From Roseateles noduli (GTDB taxonomy: Bacteria > Pseudomonadota > Gammaproteobacteria > Burkholderiales > Burkholderiaceae_C), in assembly GCA_002205125.1 (NCBI GenBank), contig NIOE01000017.1, positions 62,001-126,000 of the forward strand: a stretch of 64,000 bases of DNA. Reading direction: 5' to 3'. The translations under genes and the position numbers were made by a program. Within the stretch, counting starts at the first letter, position 1; each line of letters starts with the position of its first letter. Under the pieces are notes generated by a model. It ran no database searches and was not told where the DNA came from. It worked only from the letters and a program-made list of their open reading frames with translations. This document shows, piece after piece, positions 17,803-27,114 of the stretch.

Positions 17803-18909
17803 ATGACTCCCAAGAAGCAACGCGTCGTCGTCGGACTGTCCGGCGGCGTTGATTCCGCCGTGACGGCCTGGCTGCTGAAGCAGGCCGGGCACGAGGTCGT
17901 CGGCATCTTCATGAAGAACTGGGAAGACGACGACGACAGCGAGTACTGCTCCTCCAACATCGACTTCGTCGACGCGGCGGCGGTGGCCGACGTGATCGGC
18001 ATCGAGATCGAGCACGTGAACTTCGCCGCCGAGTACAAGGACCGCGTCTTCGCCGAGTTCCTGCGCGAGTACCAGGCCGGCCGCACGCCCAACCCGGACG
18101 TGCTGTGCAACGCCGAGATCAAGTTCAAGGCCTTCCTCGACCACGCGATGCGCCTGGGCGCGGAGAAGATCGCCACCGGCCACTACGCCCGGGTGCGCGA
18201 GGTCAACGGCCGCGTGCAGCTGCTCAAGGGGCTGGATCCGCTGAAGGACCAGAGCTACTTCCTGCACCGGCTCAACCAGTCGCAGCTGCAGAAGACGATG
18301 TTCCCGGTCGGCGACCTGCCCAAGACCGAGGTGCGCCGCATTGCCGAGGAGATCGGCCTGCCCAACGCGAAGAAGAAGGACTCGACCGGCATCTGCTTCA
18401 TCGGCGAGCGTCCGTTCCGCGAGTTCCTCAACCGCTACCTGTCCCAGAAGCCCGGTCCGATCAAGGACGACCGCGGCCGCAAGGTCGGCGAGCACGTCGG
18501 CCTGTCGTTCTACACGCTGGGCCAGCGCCAGGGACTGGGCATAGGCGGCATCAAGGAGAAGGGCGCGCCGCGCGGCGGCGGCGAGCACGCGCCGTGGTTC
18601 GTCGCCCGCAAGGACCTGGAGACCAACACGCTGGTCGTCGTCCAGGGCCACGATCACCCGCTGCTGCAGAGCCGCGGCCTGGTCGCGCAGGACCTGAGCT
18701 GGACCGACGAGGCGCCGGCTTTCGGCGGCTTCGGCGCCAAGACGCGCTACCGGCAGGCCGACGCCGCCTGCGCGCTGACCCCCGGCGAGGGCAGCATCCG
18801 CCTGGACTTCCCGCAGGCGCAATGGGCGGTCACGCCGGGCCAGAGCGCCGTGCTCTACGACGGCGACGTCTGCCTGGGCGGCGGCGTGATCGCGGCAGCG
18901 ATCGCCTAG
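17803..18909 (+). CDS. mnmA: tRNA 2-thiouridine(34) synthase MnmA
   Basis: A 368-residue enzyme that thiolates U34 of tRNA-Lys, -Glu and -Gln using ATP and persulfide sulfur relayed from IscS. The PP-loop [13 protein letters not shown] is at the N-terminus. The two catalytic cysteines appear in [12 protein letters not shown] (about residue 102) and [12 protein letters not shown] (about residue 198). The D-rich loop [13 protein letters not shown] is typical. Length matches the family. ATG 17803 is preferred over GTG/ATG codons further upstream because the protein then begins at the family start. The 238 bases upstream hold no gene. Confidence 0.97.
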   Translation: MTPKKQRVVVGLSGGVDSAVTAWLLKQAGHEVVGIFMKNWEDDDDSEYCSSNIDFVDAAAVADVIGIEIEHVNFAAEYKDRVFAEFLREYQAGRTPNPDVLCNAEIKFKAFLDHAMRLGAEKIATGHYARVREVNGRVQLLKGLDPLKDQSYFLHRLNQSQLQKTMFPVGDLPKTEVRRIAEEIGLPNAKKKDSTGICFIGERPFREFLNRYLSQKPGPIKDDRGRKVGEHVGLSFYTLGQRQGLGIGGIKEKGAPRGGGEHAPWFVARKDLETNTLVVVQGHDHPLLQSRGLVAQDLSWTDEAPAFGGFGAKTRYRQADAACALTPGEGSIRLDFPQAQWAVTPGQSAVLYDGDVCLGGGVIAAAIA

Positions 18910-19088
18910 GCCCTTCGCCGGCCGCGCCGGGCGGCGCGGCCCGCAACTCATCCAGCGATTCGGGGCACTCGTCGCATGGGCGGAATCGCCCCGAGGCTGT
19001 CCCCTGACAATGCGGCCCTTCCCTGCCGGATGTCGCCTGTGGCACGCTGGCGCCTTGTCCGCCGTGTCGGCCTTGTCTGGATCGCCCC

Positions 19089-20417
19089 TTGGATCGCCCC
19101 CTCGATCGTCTGCTCGCCCGCATCGCCCAGCCCGCCTTCGTGCTGCGCATTGCCGCCCTCGCGATCTGCCTGCTGGAGCTGGGCTCGGCCATCTGGGGCC
19201 TGATGGGCAACCAGACGGAGCCCTACGACGGCGTCCTGGCCAGCCTCTACCGCCGCACCGGCGGCACCACCCACGACGCGCCCTTCGTGCTCACCTGCCT
19301 GGCGCTGGTGATGGTGTTCGCCTGGCACTTCTGGCGGCTGGCGCGCCAGCAGCACCTGGACCTGCCGCCGCGCAACGCGCTGTCGCGGGTGGTGCTGCTC
19401 AACCTGCTGGCGCTGCTGGTGACGCCGGGCCTCCCTTTCCTGGTCACCGTGCTCGCGGCGCTGCTGCTCAACGTGCGACGCGCCTTCAACTTCGCGCTGG
19501 CGCAGGTGGTGATCAACGTCGCGCTGTACTGGCTGCTGCCCAGCGAGGCGCAGCGGCTGGAGCAGATCCAGCCCGACATGCCCTGGTGGCTGAACAGCCT
19601 GGGGCTGTCGATGTCCATGGTGGCGCTGCACGGCATGGCCTTCGGGCTGGGCCGGCTGGCCGCGGCCGAGGGCGAACGCCGGCGCTGGTTCCAGGCGATG
19701 CTGGCCGAGAAGGAATCGGGCGAGCGCCTGCAGATCGAGCAGCTGCGCTACGCCGAGCGCCTGCACATGGCGCGCGAGCTGCACGACGTGATGGGCCACC
19801 ACCTGACCGCGCTCAACCTGCATCTGCAGTTGAGCGAGGCGCTGCTCCTGCGCCACGACGAGGGCGGCGCGGCGCAGGCGGTGGAGAAGGCCAAGCTCGG
19901 CGCGGCGGGACTGCTGGCGGAAGTCCGCGCCGCCGTGTCGCGCGAGCGCGAAAGCCAGCGCATCAACCTGGAGGCGGCGCTGCGCACGCTGGCGGACGGC
20001 ATCGCGAGCACGCAAATCGAGCTGGCGCTGGACCCGGTCGCGCAGGACCTGACGCCGCGCTGCGCGCACGCGCTGCTGCGCTGCGTGCAGGAGGCGGTGA
20101 CCAACGCGGTGCGCCACGCCGGCGCGACGCACGTGCGGGTGACGCTGGAGGCCGTGGAAGCGCCCGCGCCGGTCGTGCCGGTCAGGGCCGGTGAGACGGG
20201 CCTCGCTGCCGGCCACGCCGCGACGGCGGTCCTGCATCCAGCGGGATCGCAGGTGCGGGTGCGGGTTGACGACAATGGCCGGGGCACGCGCAAGCTGCGC
20301 GAGGGCAACGGCCTGAAGGGCATGCAGGAGCGCATGGCCGAACTGGGCGGGACGATGCAGGTGCTGAGGCATCACCCCGGATTCCTGATCGAATTGAACT
20401 GCCCGCGGCGCGCCTGA
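19089..20417 (+). CDS. Sensor histidine kinase, NarL/DesK type
   Basis: A 442-residue membrane kinase. About six hydrophobic segments lie in residues 15-205 (for example IAALAICLLELGSAIWGL and VLLNLLALLVTPGLPFLVTVL). A HisKA_3 domain follows with MARELHDVMGHHLTALN. The HATPase is divided by a Pro/Ala/Gly-rich insertion between the N box (ALLRCVQEAVTNAVRHAGATHV) and the G box (VDDNGRGTRKLREGNGLKGMQ). It lies 32 bases upstream of a NarL-type regulator that should be its partner. The start is taken as TTG 19089; a later start is possible because no ATG with a good ribosome site occurs nearby. Confidence 0.9.
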   Translation: MDRPLDRLLARIAQPAFVLRIAALAICLLELGSAIWGLMGNQTEPYDGVLASLYRRTGGTTHDAPFVLTCLALVMVFAWHFWRLARQQHLDLPPRNALSRVVLLNLLALLVTPGLPFLVTVLAALLLNVRRAFNFALAQVVINVALYWLLPSEAQRLEQIQPDMPWWLNSLGLSMSMVALHGMAFGLGRLAAAEGERRRWFQAMLAEKESGERLQIEQLRYAERLHMARELHDVMGHHLTALNLHLQLSEALLLRHDEGGAAQAVEKAKLGAAGLLAEVRAAVSRERESQRINLEAALRTLADGIASTQIELALDPVAQDLTPRCAHALLRCVQEAVTNAVRHAGATHVRVTLEAVEAPAPVVPVRAGETGLAAGHAATAVLHPAGSQVRVRVDDNGRGTRKLREGNGLKGMQERMAELGGTMQVLRHHPGFLIELNCPRRA

Positions 20418-20449
20418 AGCGGGCCGGCGCATCCAGGGAAGGAGACGAC

Positions 20450-21097
20450 ATGAGCGAGAACACGATCAAGCTGCTGCTGGTGGAAGACCAGCAACTTGTG
20501 CGCGAGGGGCTGAAGGGCCTGCTGGCGCTGCACGACGACATCCGCCTGATCGGCGAGGCGTCGGACGGGGCGGAGGCGCTGGAGCTGCTGGCGCGCGAGC
20601 AGCCGGACGTGATCCTGTCGGACATGCGCATGCCGCGGCTGGACGGGATCGGGCTGATCCGGGCGCTGGCGGCGCGGGCGCTGAAGATCCCGGTGGTGCT
20701 GCTGACGACCTTCGACGACACGGCCGCCTTCGACGAGGCGGTGCGGGCGGGGGCGCGAGGCTTCCTGCTGAAGGCGATCAGCCCGGACACGCTGGTGCAG
20801 GCGCTGCGCGACGTGGTGGGCGGATCGACCGCGCTGCGACCGCTGCTGACCGAGCGCATGGAACGCGCGCCGGTGGAGCGCGCCTTCGCGGCGACGCCGG
20901 AGCCCGAATCGCTCAGCCCGAAGGAACTTCAGGTGCTGCGCCTGGTGGCCAGCGGCCGCAGCAACACCGAGATCGCCGCGCTGCTGGGCAACAGCGAGGG
21001 CGTCATCAAGAACCACTGCTCGGCGGTGTTCGCGAAGATGGGCGTCCGGGACCGCACGCAGGCGGTCCTGCGGGCGATCGATCTCGGCTGGATCTGA
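20450..21097 (+). CDS. NarL/LuxR-family response regulator
   Basis: A 215-residue DNA-binding regulator. The receiver has a complete pocket: VEDQ, DVILSDMRMPRLDG with the phospho-acceptor Asp, LLTTFDD, and FLLKAIS with the conserved Lys. The C-terminal LuxR helix-turn-helix is SPKELQVLRLVASGRSNTEI followed by VIKNHCSAVFAKMGVRDRTQAV. A strong GGAAGGAG ribosome site precedes ATG 20450. It is almost certainly phosphorylated by the kinase encoded just upstream. Its target promoters are unknown. Confidence 0.93.
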   Translation: MSENTIKLLLVEDQQLVREGLKGLLALHDDIRLIGEASDGAEALELLAREQPDVILSDMRMPRLDGIGLIRALAARALKIPVVLLTTFDDTAAFDEAVRAGARGFLLKAISPDTLVQALRDVVGGSTALRPLLTERMERAPVERAFAATPEPESLSPKELQVLRLVASGRSNTEIAALLGNSEGVIKNHCSAVFAKMGVRDRTQAVLRAIDLGWI

Positions 21098-21138
21098 ACG
21101 CCGGGAGCCTCAGATCCAGAGGTCGTCCCTCCGGGACT

Positions 21139-21387
21139 TCACGGGGAGACGGGCGGGTTCCCGTCGTCGTCCTCGATGAACTGTCGCAGCTGCGCCACGC
21201 GGTCGCGGCCTTCAGCCAGCAGGGCCTGCGCGCGCGTCAGATCGCGTTCCATCCGGTGGCGCAGCGCCTCGTCGGACACGCGCCGCACGCTCGCATCCAG
21301 GCTCAGCAGCAGGCCCTGGAAGCCCTGCAGCAGCGTGTCGTGCAACTCGCGGGCGATGCGCTCCCGCTCGCGAAACCGGTCGTTCAC
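21139..21387 (-). CDS. Orphan HisKA_3 (DHp) fragment of a sensor kinase, no ATPase domain
   Basis: An 82-residue protein that is essentially only the dimerisation/phospho-acceptor domain of a NarL-type kinase: RERERIARELHDTLLQGFQG, then two helices ending QLRQFIEDDDGNPPVSP. The HATPase that normally follows is absent, and no matching sequence lies downstream before the opposite-strand regulator gene ends at 21097. The GTG start at 21387 overlaps the TGA of the LuxR regulator gene upstream (GTGA), which indicates translational coupling. It is either a decayed kinase or a phosphotransfer/decoy protein. The phospho-acceptor His is intact. Confidence 0.7.
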   Translation of the reverse strand: MNDRFRERERIARELHDTLLQGFQGLLLSLDASVRRVSDEALRHRMERDLTRAQALLAEGRDRVAQLRQFIEDDDGNPPVSP

Positions 21388-22193
21388 GCCGCAGGCAGCG
21401 GACGGAGGGTGAGGCGCGCCGGCGCGGGCGCGCGCACCGCCGCCCGCGCCGCGTGCGGGAAGGGATCGTCGATCAGCGGCTCGTCTTCCAGCAGCCCGCG
21501 CCGCAGCGCCTCCGTCGCGGCCTGCGTACGGCTGCGTGCGCCTAGCTTCTGCAGCAGCGTCTTCACATGCGTCTTGACGGTGCCGGCCGCCACGCCCAGA
21601 CGCAGGCCGATCGACTTGTTGTCCAGGCCCAGGCAGAGCATGCGCAGCACGTCGCGCTCGCGCGGCGTGAGGTCGTCGCCGAGCCAGCCTTCCGCGACGG
21701 CGCCCGCCGCCGTGCGGCACAGGTAGCGTCGACCCGCCGCGACCGCACGTGCGGCATCGCGCAACTCTTCCAGCGCGCAGGCGGCATGCACGTAACCGAG
21801 GACGCCCGCACCCATGGCCTGGCGGACGCGGCCGCCGTGCACCACCGGACTGACGACCAGCCAATGCGGTTCCGGATCGCCCCCAGGAGGACCGCCGTGC
21901 CCGCCAAGCCCACCGTGGGCCCCTCCGCGCGGCAGCCCGGCCAGCGATTGCAGCGCGCCGTCATGGTCGGCGACGACGAGCCGGATCGGCTCGACGCGGC
22001 CCGACGGTCCGGCGGCCAGCGTCGGCAGCACGCCGGACTCGGCGATCAGGCCGGCGTCGTCCCCAGCGTCGTGGGCGCGGAAGAACGGCGACAGCGCGGC
22101 GGCGATGCCGGCGCGCAGCAGCGGATTGCGGTGGAGGACGATCGCGTCGAGGACGGCGTCCGGGACGGCATGGAGGCGCTCGATCAGGGACAT
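21384..22193 (-). CDS. LuxR-type regulator with degenerate receiver domain
   Basis: 269 residues from ATG 22193, preceded by GGGAG at seven bases. The N-terminal region is receiver-like (IVLHRNPLLRAGIAAAL... RLVVADHDGA... VLGYVHAACALEELRDA). The usual acidic pair after beta-1 is replaced by HRN, the Lys region is changed and a Gly/Pro/His-rich insertion splits the domain, so normal phosphorylation is doubtful. The C-terminal LuxR HTH is intact (LTPRERDVLRMLCLGLDNKSI ... GTVKTHVKTLLQKLGARSRTQA). It overlaps the kinase fragment gene downstream by four bases. Confidence 0.82.
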   Translation of the reverse strand: MSLIERLHAVPDAVLDAIVLHRNPLLRAGIAAALSPFFRAHDAGDDAGLIAESGVLPTLAAGPSGRVEPIRLVVADHDGALQSLAGLPRGGAHGGLGGHGGPPGGDPEPHWLVVSPVVHGGRVRQAMGAGVLGYVHAACALEELRDAARAVAAGRRYLCRTAAGAVAEGWLGDDLTPRERDVLRMLCLGLDNKSIGLRLGVAAGTVKTHVKTLLQKLGARSRTQAATEALRRGLLEDEPLIDDPFPHAARAAVRAPAPARLTLRPLPAA

Positions 22194-22410
22194 GGACGGC
22201 TCCCGGGCGGTGAGGATCGGAGGAAGGCGGTGAAGGGGCACGGCGGACCGTGGAGGACGGGCGCCGGAGGGAGCTCTGAAAGCGCTTCCCTGAGAGGCAC
22301 CCGATCATCGGAAGCGATGCTGCACTGCGATAGCCCCGGTCGGGTCGACAACGTTTACCCGAAAGGGTATCGGCCCCCTGGAACAGGGACGCGCGGGAGG
22401 GGTCGCCCCT

Positions 22411-23055
22411 ATGATCGCCGCCATGGTGCCCGCGTCCGAACCCATCCGCGTCCTGACGGTCGACGATCACCCGCTGATGCGGGAGGGCATCGCCGCGGTG
22501 CTGGGCGAGCAGCCGGACATGACGCCGGTCGGCGAGGCCGACAACGGCTGGCAGGGCCTGCAGGCGTATGAGCGCCTGCGTCCCGACGTCACGCTGATGG
22601 ACATCCAGATGCCGGGCATGGACGGGCTGGAGGCGCTGGCGCGGCTGCGCACGCTGAGCCCGGCCGCGCGGGTGATCGTGCTGACGACCTTCAAGTCCGA
22701 CGGCCAGGCCTGGCAGGCGCTCAAGCTGGGCGCCAGCGGCTACCTGCTGAAGACGCAGCTGCGCACCGAGCTGCTGGACGCGATCCGCGCCGTGCACCGC
22801 GGCAACCGCTGGATCCCCAACGAGGTGGCGCAGGAGATCGCCGCCCACGCCGGCCAGGAGCAGCTGTCCGGCCGCGAGATCGACGTCCTGGAGCACATCG
22901 CGCAGGGCCGCAGCAACCGCGAGATCGGCGGCCTGCTCTCGCTGTCCGAGGACACCATCAAGGCGCGGGTCAAGACCATCCTGTCCAAGCTCGACGCGCG
23001 CGACCGCACGCATGCGGTGGTGCTCGCACTCAAGCGCGGCCTCCTGCGCCTGTAG
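22411..23055 (+). CDS. NarL/LuxR-family response regulator
   Basis: 214 residues with a complete receiver ([39 protein letters not shown]) and a LuxR HTH ([21 protein letters not shown] ... [22 protein letters not shown]). It is divergent from the degenerate LuxR regulator gene and shares a 217-base intergenic region with it. GGGAGGGG lies upstream of ATG 22411. No kinase directly adjoins it; the seven-TM kinase at 6.6-8.7 kb or the kinase at 19.1 kb are possible partners (inference). Confidence 0.92.
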   Translation: MIAAMVPASEPIRVLTVDDHPLMREGIAAVLGEQPDMTPVGEADNGWQGLQAYERLRPDVTLMDIQMPGMDGLEALARLRTLSPAARVIVLTTFKSDGQAWQALKLGASGYLLKTQLRTELLDAIRAVHRGNRWIPNEVAQEIAAHAGQEQLSGREIDVLEHIAQGRSNREIGGLLSLSEDTIKARVKTILSKLDARDRTHAVVLALKRGLLRL

Positions 23056-23203
23056 CGTCTGTAGTCCCTCCGGGCCAGCGCTGCAACGGGACGTCACGGG
23101 CGCCTGCCTCCAACGGGAGAGCAGGCGATGCGCCATCGGCGGCTGGTGTCATCGAGGGTCGCTTCCTACGATGAGGTCATCCCCCGGAGACCCTTCGACA
23201 ACG

Positions 23204-24184
23204 ATGACCCCGTTCCCCACAGACCCCACCCGCCGCGACCTCCTCGCGCTGGGCGGCCAGCTCGCGCTCGCCGCGGCGCTGCCGCTCGCGCTGGTCGACG
23301 GCGCTGAGGCCGCTTCCCCTTCCCCCTCTTCCTCTTCTACCCACACCCTGCCAGGAGCCCCCATGAGCTACGTCACCACCAAGGACGGTACCCAGATCTT
23401 CTACAAGGACTGGGGCACCGGCCAGCCCGTCGTCTTCTCGCACGGCTGGCCGCTCAGCAGCGACGCCTGGGAAGACCAGATGCTGTTCCTCGGCCAGCAC
23501 GGCTTCCGCGTGATCGCGCACGACCGCCGCGGCCACGGCCGCTCCAGCCAGACCTGGAACGGCAACGACATGGACACCTACGCCGACGACCTGGCCGCGG
23601 TGCTCGACAAGCTGGACGTCAAGAACGCCGTGCTGGTCGGCCACTCCACCGGCGGCGGCGAAGTCACCCGCTACGTCGGCCGCCACGGCACCAAGCGCGT
23701 GGCCAAGGTCGTCCTGGTCGGCGCCGTGCCGCCCACGATGATGAAGTCCGCCGCGTATCCCAACGGCCTGCCCAAGGAAGTCTTCGACGGCATCCGCGAC
23801 GGCGTGCGCAAGGACCGCTCGCAGTTCTACAAGGACCTGACCACGCCGTTCTTCGGCGCCAACCGTCCCGGCGCCGTCGTGTCGCAGGGCGCGCGCGACA
23901 GCTTCTGGCTGCAGGGCATGCAAGGCTCGCTCGCGTCGCAGTTCGACTGCATCAAGCAGTTCTCGGAAACCGACTTCACCGAGGACCTGAAGAAGATCGA
24001 CGTGCCCACGCTGATCATCCACGGCGACGACGACCAGATCGTCCCGATCGGCCACTCCGCCGAGCTGTCCGTGAAGCTGGCGCCGAAGGCGACGCTCAAG
24101 GTCTACAAGGGCGGCAGCCACGGCCTGGCGGTGACCGCCAAGGACCAGCTCAACGCCGACCTGCTGGCGTTCGCCAAGTCCTGA
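23204..24184 (+). CDS. Alpha/beta hydrolase (non-haem chloroperoxidase/esterase family), possible Tat signal
   Basis: 326 residues from ATG 23204. The first 45 carry a twin-arginine-like signal ([20 protein letters not shown]) and a Ser-rich spacer. The catalytic domain begins at [17 protein letters not shown] and shows the nucleophile elbow GHSTGGG, an oxyanion HGWPLSSD segment, the acid in [11 protein letters not shown] and the His in GGSHGLAV. This matches the cofactor-free haloperoxidase/arylesterase family. ATG 23363, with AGGAG six bases upstream, would give a typical 273-residue cytoplasmic form, so two translation products are possible. It heads a co-directional cluster with an isochorismatase-like hydrolase and XapX. 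Confidence 0.88.
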   Translation: MTPFPTDPTRRDLLALGGQLALAAALPLALVDGAEAASPSPSSSSTHTLPGAPMSYVTTKDGTQIFYKDWGTGQPVVFSHGWPLSSDAWEDQMLFLGQHGFRVIAHDRRGHGRSSQTWNGNDMDTYADDLAAVLDKLDVKNAVLVGHSTGGGEVTRYVGRHGTKRVAKVVLVGAVPPTMMKSAAYPNGLPKEVFDGIRDGVRKDRSQFYKDLTTPFFGANRPGAVVSQGARDSFWLQGMQGSLASQFDCIKQFSETDFTEDLKKIDVPTLIIHGDDDQIVPIGHSAELSVKLAPKATLKVYKGGSHGLAVTAKDQLNADLLAFAKS

Positions 24185-24216
24185 TCGTTCCCCCACATTT
24201 GCCCACGGAGAGTTCC

Positions 24217-24870
24217 ATGACCCCCATCGCCAAGGCCGCCCCCGGCGCCAAGCTGCTGAACCCCAAGGACCACACGCTGGTCCTGATCGACTTCCAGTCG
24301 CAGATGGCCTTCGCCACGCATTCGATCTCCGCCAACGAGCTGCGCACCAACGCGTCGCTGGTGGCGCAGGCCGCCGCCGGCTTCGGCGTGTCGACCATCC
24401 TGACCACGGTCGCGGAGAAGAGCTTCTCCGGCCCGATGTTCGAGGAGATCACCGCGCCCTTCCCCGGCCAGAAGCTGCTGGACCGCACCTCGATGAACAC
24501 CTGGGAGGACGTCGCGGTGATCGAGGAGATCAACCGCATCGGCAAGCCGCGCATCGTGCTGGCCGGCCTGTGGACCAGCGTGTGCATCGTCGGTCCGGCG
24601 CTGTCGGCGATCGACCAGGGCTTCGAGGTCTACGTGATCACCGACGCCTGCGGCGACGTCTCGGCCGAGGCGCACCAGCGCGCGGTCGAGCGCATGGTGC
24701 AGGCCGGCGCGCAGCCGATGACCTCGCTGCAATACCTGCTGGAACTGCAGCGCGACTGGGCCCGCGGCGAGACCTACGACATGACCACCGGCATCGCGAA
24801 GAAGGTCGGCGGCTCGTACGGCATCGGCATCAACTACGCCAAGTCGATGTTCAACGCCCACGAGGGCTGA
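24217..24870 (+). CDS. Isochorismatase-family (YcaC-like) hydrolase
   Basis: A 217-residue cysteine hydrolase fold. The Asp-Lys-Cys triad can be placed: Asp in VLIDFQSQMAF, Lys in VAEKSFSGP and Cys in AGLWTSVCIVG. The PHIS-type cis-peptide region and overall length agree with YcaC-like hydrolases, whose natural substrate is poorly known. ATG 24217 has GGAG six bases upstream. It follows the alpha/beta hydrolase by 32 bases and precedes an XapX gene, an arrangement seen repeatedly in proteobacteria and suggesting one operon. Confidence 0.9.
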   Translation: MTPIAKAAPGAKLLNPKDHTLVLIDFQSQMAFATHSISANELRTNASLVAQAAAGFGVSTILTTVAEKSFSGPMFEEITAPFPGQKLLDRTSMNTWEDVAVIEEINRIGKPRIVLAGLWTSVCIVGPALSAIDQGFEVYVITDACGDVSAEAHQRAVERMVQAGAQPMTSLQYLLELQRDWARGETYDMTTGIAKKVGGSYGIGINYAKSMFNAHEG

Positions 24871-24910
24871 TCGCCTTCGTCACCCCGGTTCCCGCAGAAA
24901 GGTGGCCCTC

Positions 24911-25210
24911 ATGAATACCTATGTCTTGTCGGCCGCCGTCGGTCTGCTGGTCGGGGTGCTGTACGGCGTGCTCAACGTGCGATCGCCGGCGCCGCCGGTG
25001 ATCGCGCTCGTGGGTCTGCTCGGCATACTTGCCGGCGAGCAGATCCCGCCGCTGGTGCGCCAATGGCTGCAGCGCGACACGCACCAGGTGAGCTGGATCG
25101 AACAGAAGGTGCGACCGCACATGTTCGGGCAGATGCCGGGCTGCGAGAAGGCGAAACCGCCAGCGCAGGCACACACGCAGACGAACGCCACGGAGACCCA
25201 CGATGTCTGA
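24911..25210 (+). CDS. XapX-domain small membrane protein
   Basis: 99 residues. The N-terminal 55 form the XapX domain with two hydrophobic segments (LSAAVGLLVGVLYGVL and VIALVGLLGILAGE) and the conserved SPAPPVIALVGLLGI stretch. The C-terminal tail is polar, with one Cys and several Thr/Lys residues. The function of XapX is unknown; it probably lies in the inner membrane. ATG 24911 follows AGAAAGGTGG. It overlaps the start of the amidohydrolase gene (25203) by eight bases, which supports co-translation. Confidence 0.85.
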   Translation: MNTYVLSAAVGLLVGVLYGVLNVRSPAPPVIALVGLLGILAGEQIPPLVRQWLQRDTHQVSWIEQKVRPHMFGQMPGCEKAKPPAQAHTQTNATETHDV

Positions 25211-27101
25211 GACGAAATCGATCGCGGCTTCCGCGGCCACCCCCGACCTGGTGCTGTTCAACGGCCGCTTCACGACGCTGGACCGCGCGCGGCCGACCGC
25301 CACGGCCGTGGCCATCAAGGACGGCCGCTTCCTGAGCGTCGGCGCGAACCAGGAGATCCTGGCGCTCGCCGGCGATGCGACGCGACGCATCGACCTGAAG
25401 GGTCGCGGCGTGCTGCCGGGCCTGATCGACAACCACCTCCACATCATCCGCGGCGGGCTCAACTTCAACATGGAGCTGCGCTGGGACGGCGTGCGCAGCC
25501 TCGCGGACGCGATGGCGATGCTGAAGGCGCAGGTCGACATCACGCCGGCGCCGCAATGGGTGCGCGTGGTGGGCGGCTTCACCGAGCACCAGTTCGCCGA
25601 GAAGCGCCTGCCGACGATCGACGAGCTCAACGCGATCGCGCCGGACACGCCGGTGTTCCTGCTGCACCTCTACGACCGCGCGCTGCTGAACGGCGCCGCG
25701 CTGCGCGCCGTCGGCTACACGCGCGAGACGCCAGAGCCTCCCGGCGGCCAGATCCTGCGCGACGCCGCAGGCAATCCCACAGGTCTGCTGCTGGCCAAGC
25801 CGAACGCCTCCATCCTCTACGCGACGCTGGCCAAGGGCCCGAAGCTCCCGCCCGAGTACCAGCTCAACAGCACGCGCCACTTCATGCGCGAGCTCAACCG
25901 GCTCGGCGTCACCGGCGCGATCGACGCGGGCGGTGGCTTCCAGAACTACCCCGAGGATTACCAGATCATCCAGAAGCTGTCCGACGCCGGACAGCTGACG
26001 ATCCGGCTGGCCTACAACCTGTTCACCCAGAAGGCGGGGCAGGAGAAGGAGGACTTCCTCCATTGGGCGCAGTCGGTCACCTACAAGCAGGGCGACGACT
26101 ACTTCCGCCACAACGGCGCGGGCGAGATGCTGGTGTTCTCCGCCGCCGACTTCGAGGACTTCCGCCAGCCGCGGCCGGACATGCCCGACCAGATGGAAGG
26201 CGAGCTCGAGGAGGTCGTCCGCATCCTGGTCCAGAACCGTTGGCCGTGGCGCATGCATGCGACCTACGACGAGACGATCTCGCGGTCGCTCGACGTCTTC
26301 GAGAAGGTCCATCGCGACACGCCGATCGACGGGCTGAACTGGTTCTTCGACCATGCGGAGACGATCTCGACGCGCTCGATGGACCGCATCGCCGCGCTCG
26401 GTGGTGGCGTGGCGGTGCAGCACCGCATGGCCTACCAGGGCGAGTACTTCGTCGAGCGCTACGGCGCACGCGCCGCCGAGGCGACGCCGCCGGTGGCCGA
26501 GATGCTGCGTCGGGGCATGAAGGTCTCGGCAGGCACGGATGCGACGCGTGTGGCTTCGTACAACCCGTGGGTGTCGCTGTCGTGGCTGGTGACGGGACGC
26601 ACCGTCGGCGGCCTGCAGATCACGCCGCAGCGCAACTGCCTGGACCGCGAGGCGGCGCTGCGGATGTGGACCGAGAACGTCACGTGGTTCTCGAACGAGC
26701 AGGGCAACAAGGGCCAGATCGCCGCGGGCCAGCTCGCCGACCTGGTCGTGCCGGACCGCGACTTCTTCGGCTGCCCGGAATCCGAGATCGCCGACACGAG
26801 CGCGCTGCTGACGATGGTCGGCGGCAAGGTCGTGTGGGGCGCGGGCGAGTTCGCCGAGCTCGACGATTCGGCGCCGCCGCCCGCGATGCCGGACTGGTCG
26901 CCGGTGCGGCGTTTCGGCGGCTACGGCGCGTGGGGCGCAGAGGGCAAGCCGCTGCAGGCCGCGATGCAGCGCGTCGCCTGCTGCGACACGGCCTGCGGCG
27001 TGCATGGACACGCGCATGCGAACGCCTGGGCCTCGGAGATTCCGGCGTCGGACCTGCGCGGCTTCTGGGGCGCGTTGGGCTGCGCGTGCTGGGCGGTGTG
27101 A
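25203..27101 (+). CDS. Amidohydrolase family protein (YtcJ-like)
   Basis: A 632-residue metal-dependent hydrolase of the Amidohydro_3/YtcJ type. A beta-sandwich start (LFNGRFTTLD) leads to the metal motif LPGLIDNHLHIIRGG. A further catalytic-barrel His lies in RMHATYDETI, and FDHAETI and the Asp region SAGTDATRVASYNPW follow. The C-terminal composite domain resumes with GQLADLVVPDRDFF. The last 45 residues are unusual: Cys- and His-rich (RVACCDTACGVHGHAHANAW and GALGCACWAV). The substrate is unknown. It starts inside the end of the XapX gene and is followed 13 bases later by a DoxX gene. Confidence 0.9.
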   Translation: MSETKSIAASAATPDLVLFNGRFTTLDRARPTATAVAIKDGRFLSVGANQEILALAGDATRRIDLKGRGVLPGLIDNHLHIIRGGLNFNMELRWDGVRSLADAMAMLKAQVDITPAPQWVRVVGGFTEHQFAEKRLPTIDELNAIAPDTPVFLLHLYDRALLNGAALRAVGYTRETPEPPGGQILRDAAGNPTGLLLAKPNASILYATLAKGPKLPPEYQLNSTRHFMRELNRLGVTGAIDAGGGFQNYPEDYQIIQKLSDAGQLTIRLAYNLFTQKAGQEKEDFLHWAQSVTYKQGDDYFRHNGAGEMLVFSAADFEDFRQPRPDMPDQMEGELEEVVRILVQNRWPWRMHATYDETISRSLDVFEKVHRDTPIDGLNWFFDHAETISTRSMDRIAALGGGVAVQHRMAYQGEYFVERYGARAAEATPPVAEMLRRGMKVSAGTDATRVASYNPWVSLSWLVTGRTVGGLQITPQRNCLDREAALRMWTENVTWFSNEQGNKGQIAAGQLADLVVPDRDFFGCPESEIADTSALLTMVGGKVVWGAGEFAELDDSAPPPAMPDWSPVRRFGGYGAWGAEGKPLQAAMQRVACCDTACGVHGHAHANAWASEIPASDLRGFWGALGCACWAV

Positions 27102-27114
27102 CGAGAGAAATCCG

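Noticed and set aside
18920-18941. GC-rich palindrome after mnmA as a terminator
   Set aside because: A 10-bp stem with almost no loop and no T-tract; could be a stall or chance palindrome in GC-rich DNA.
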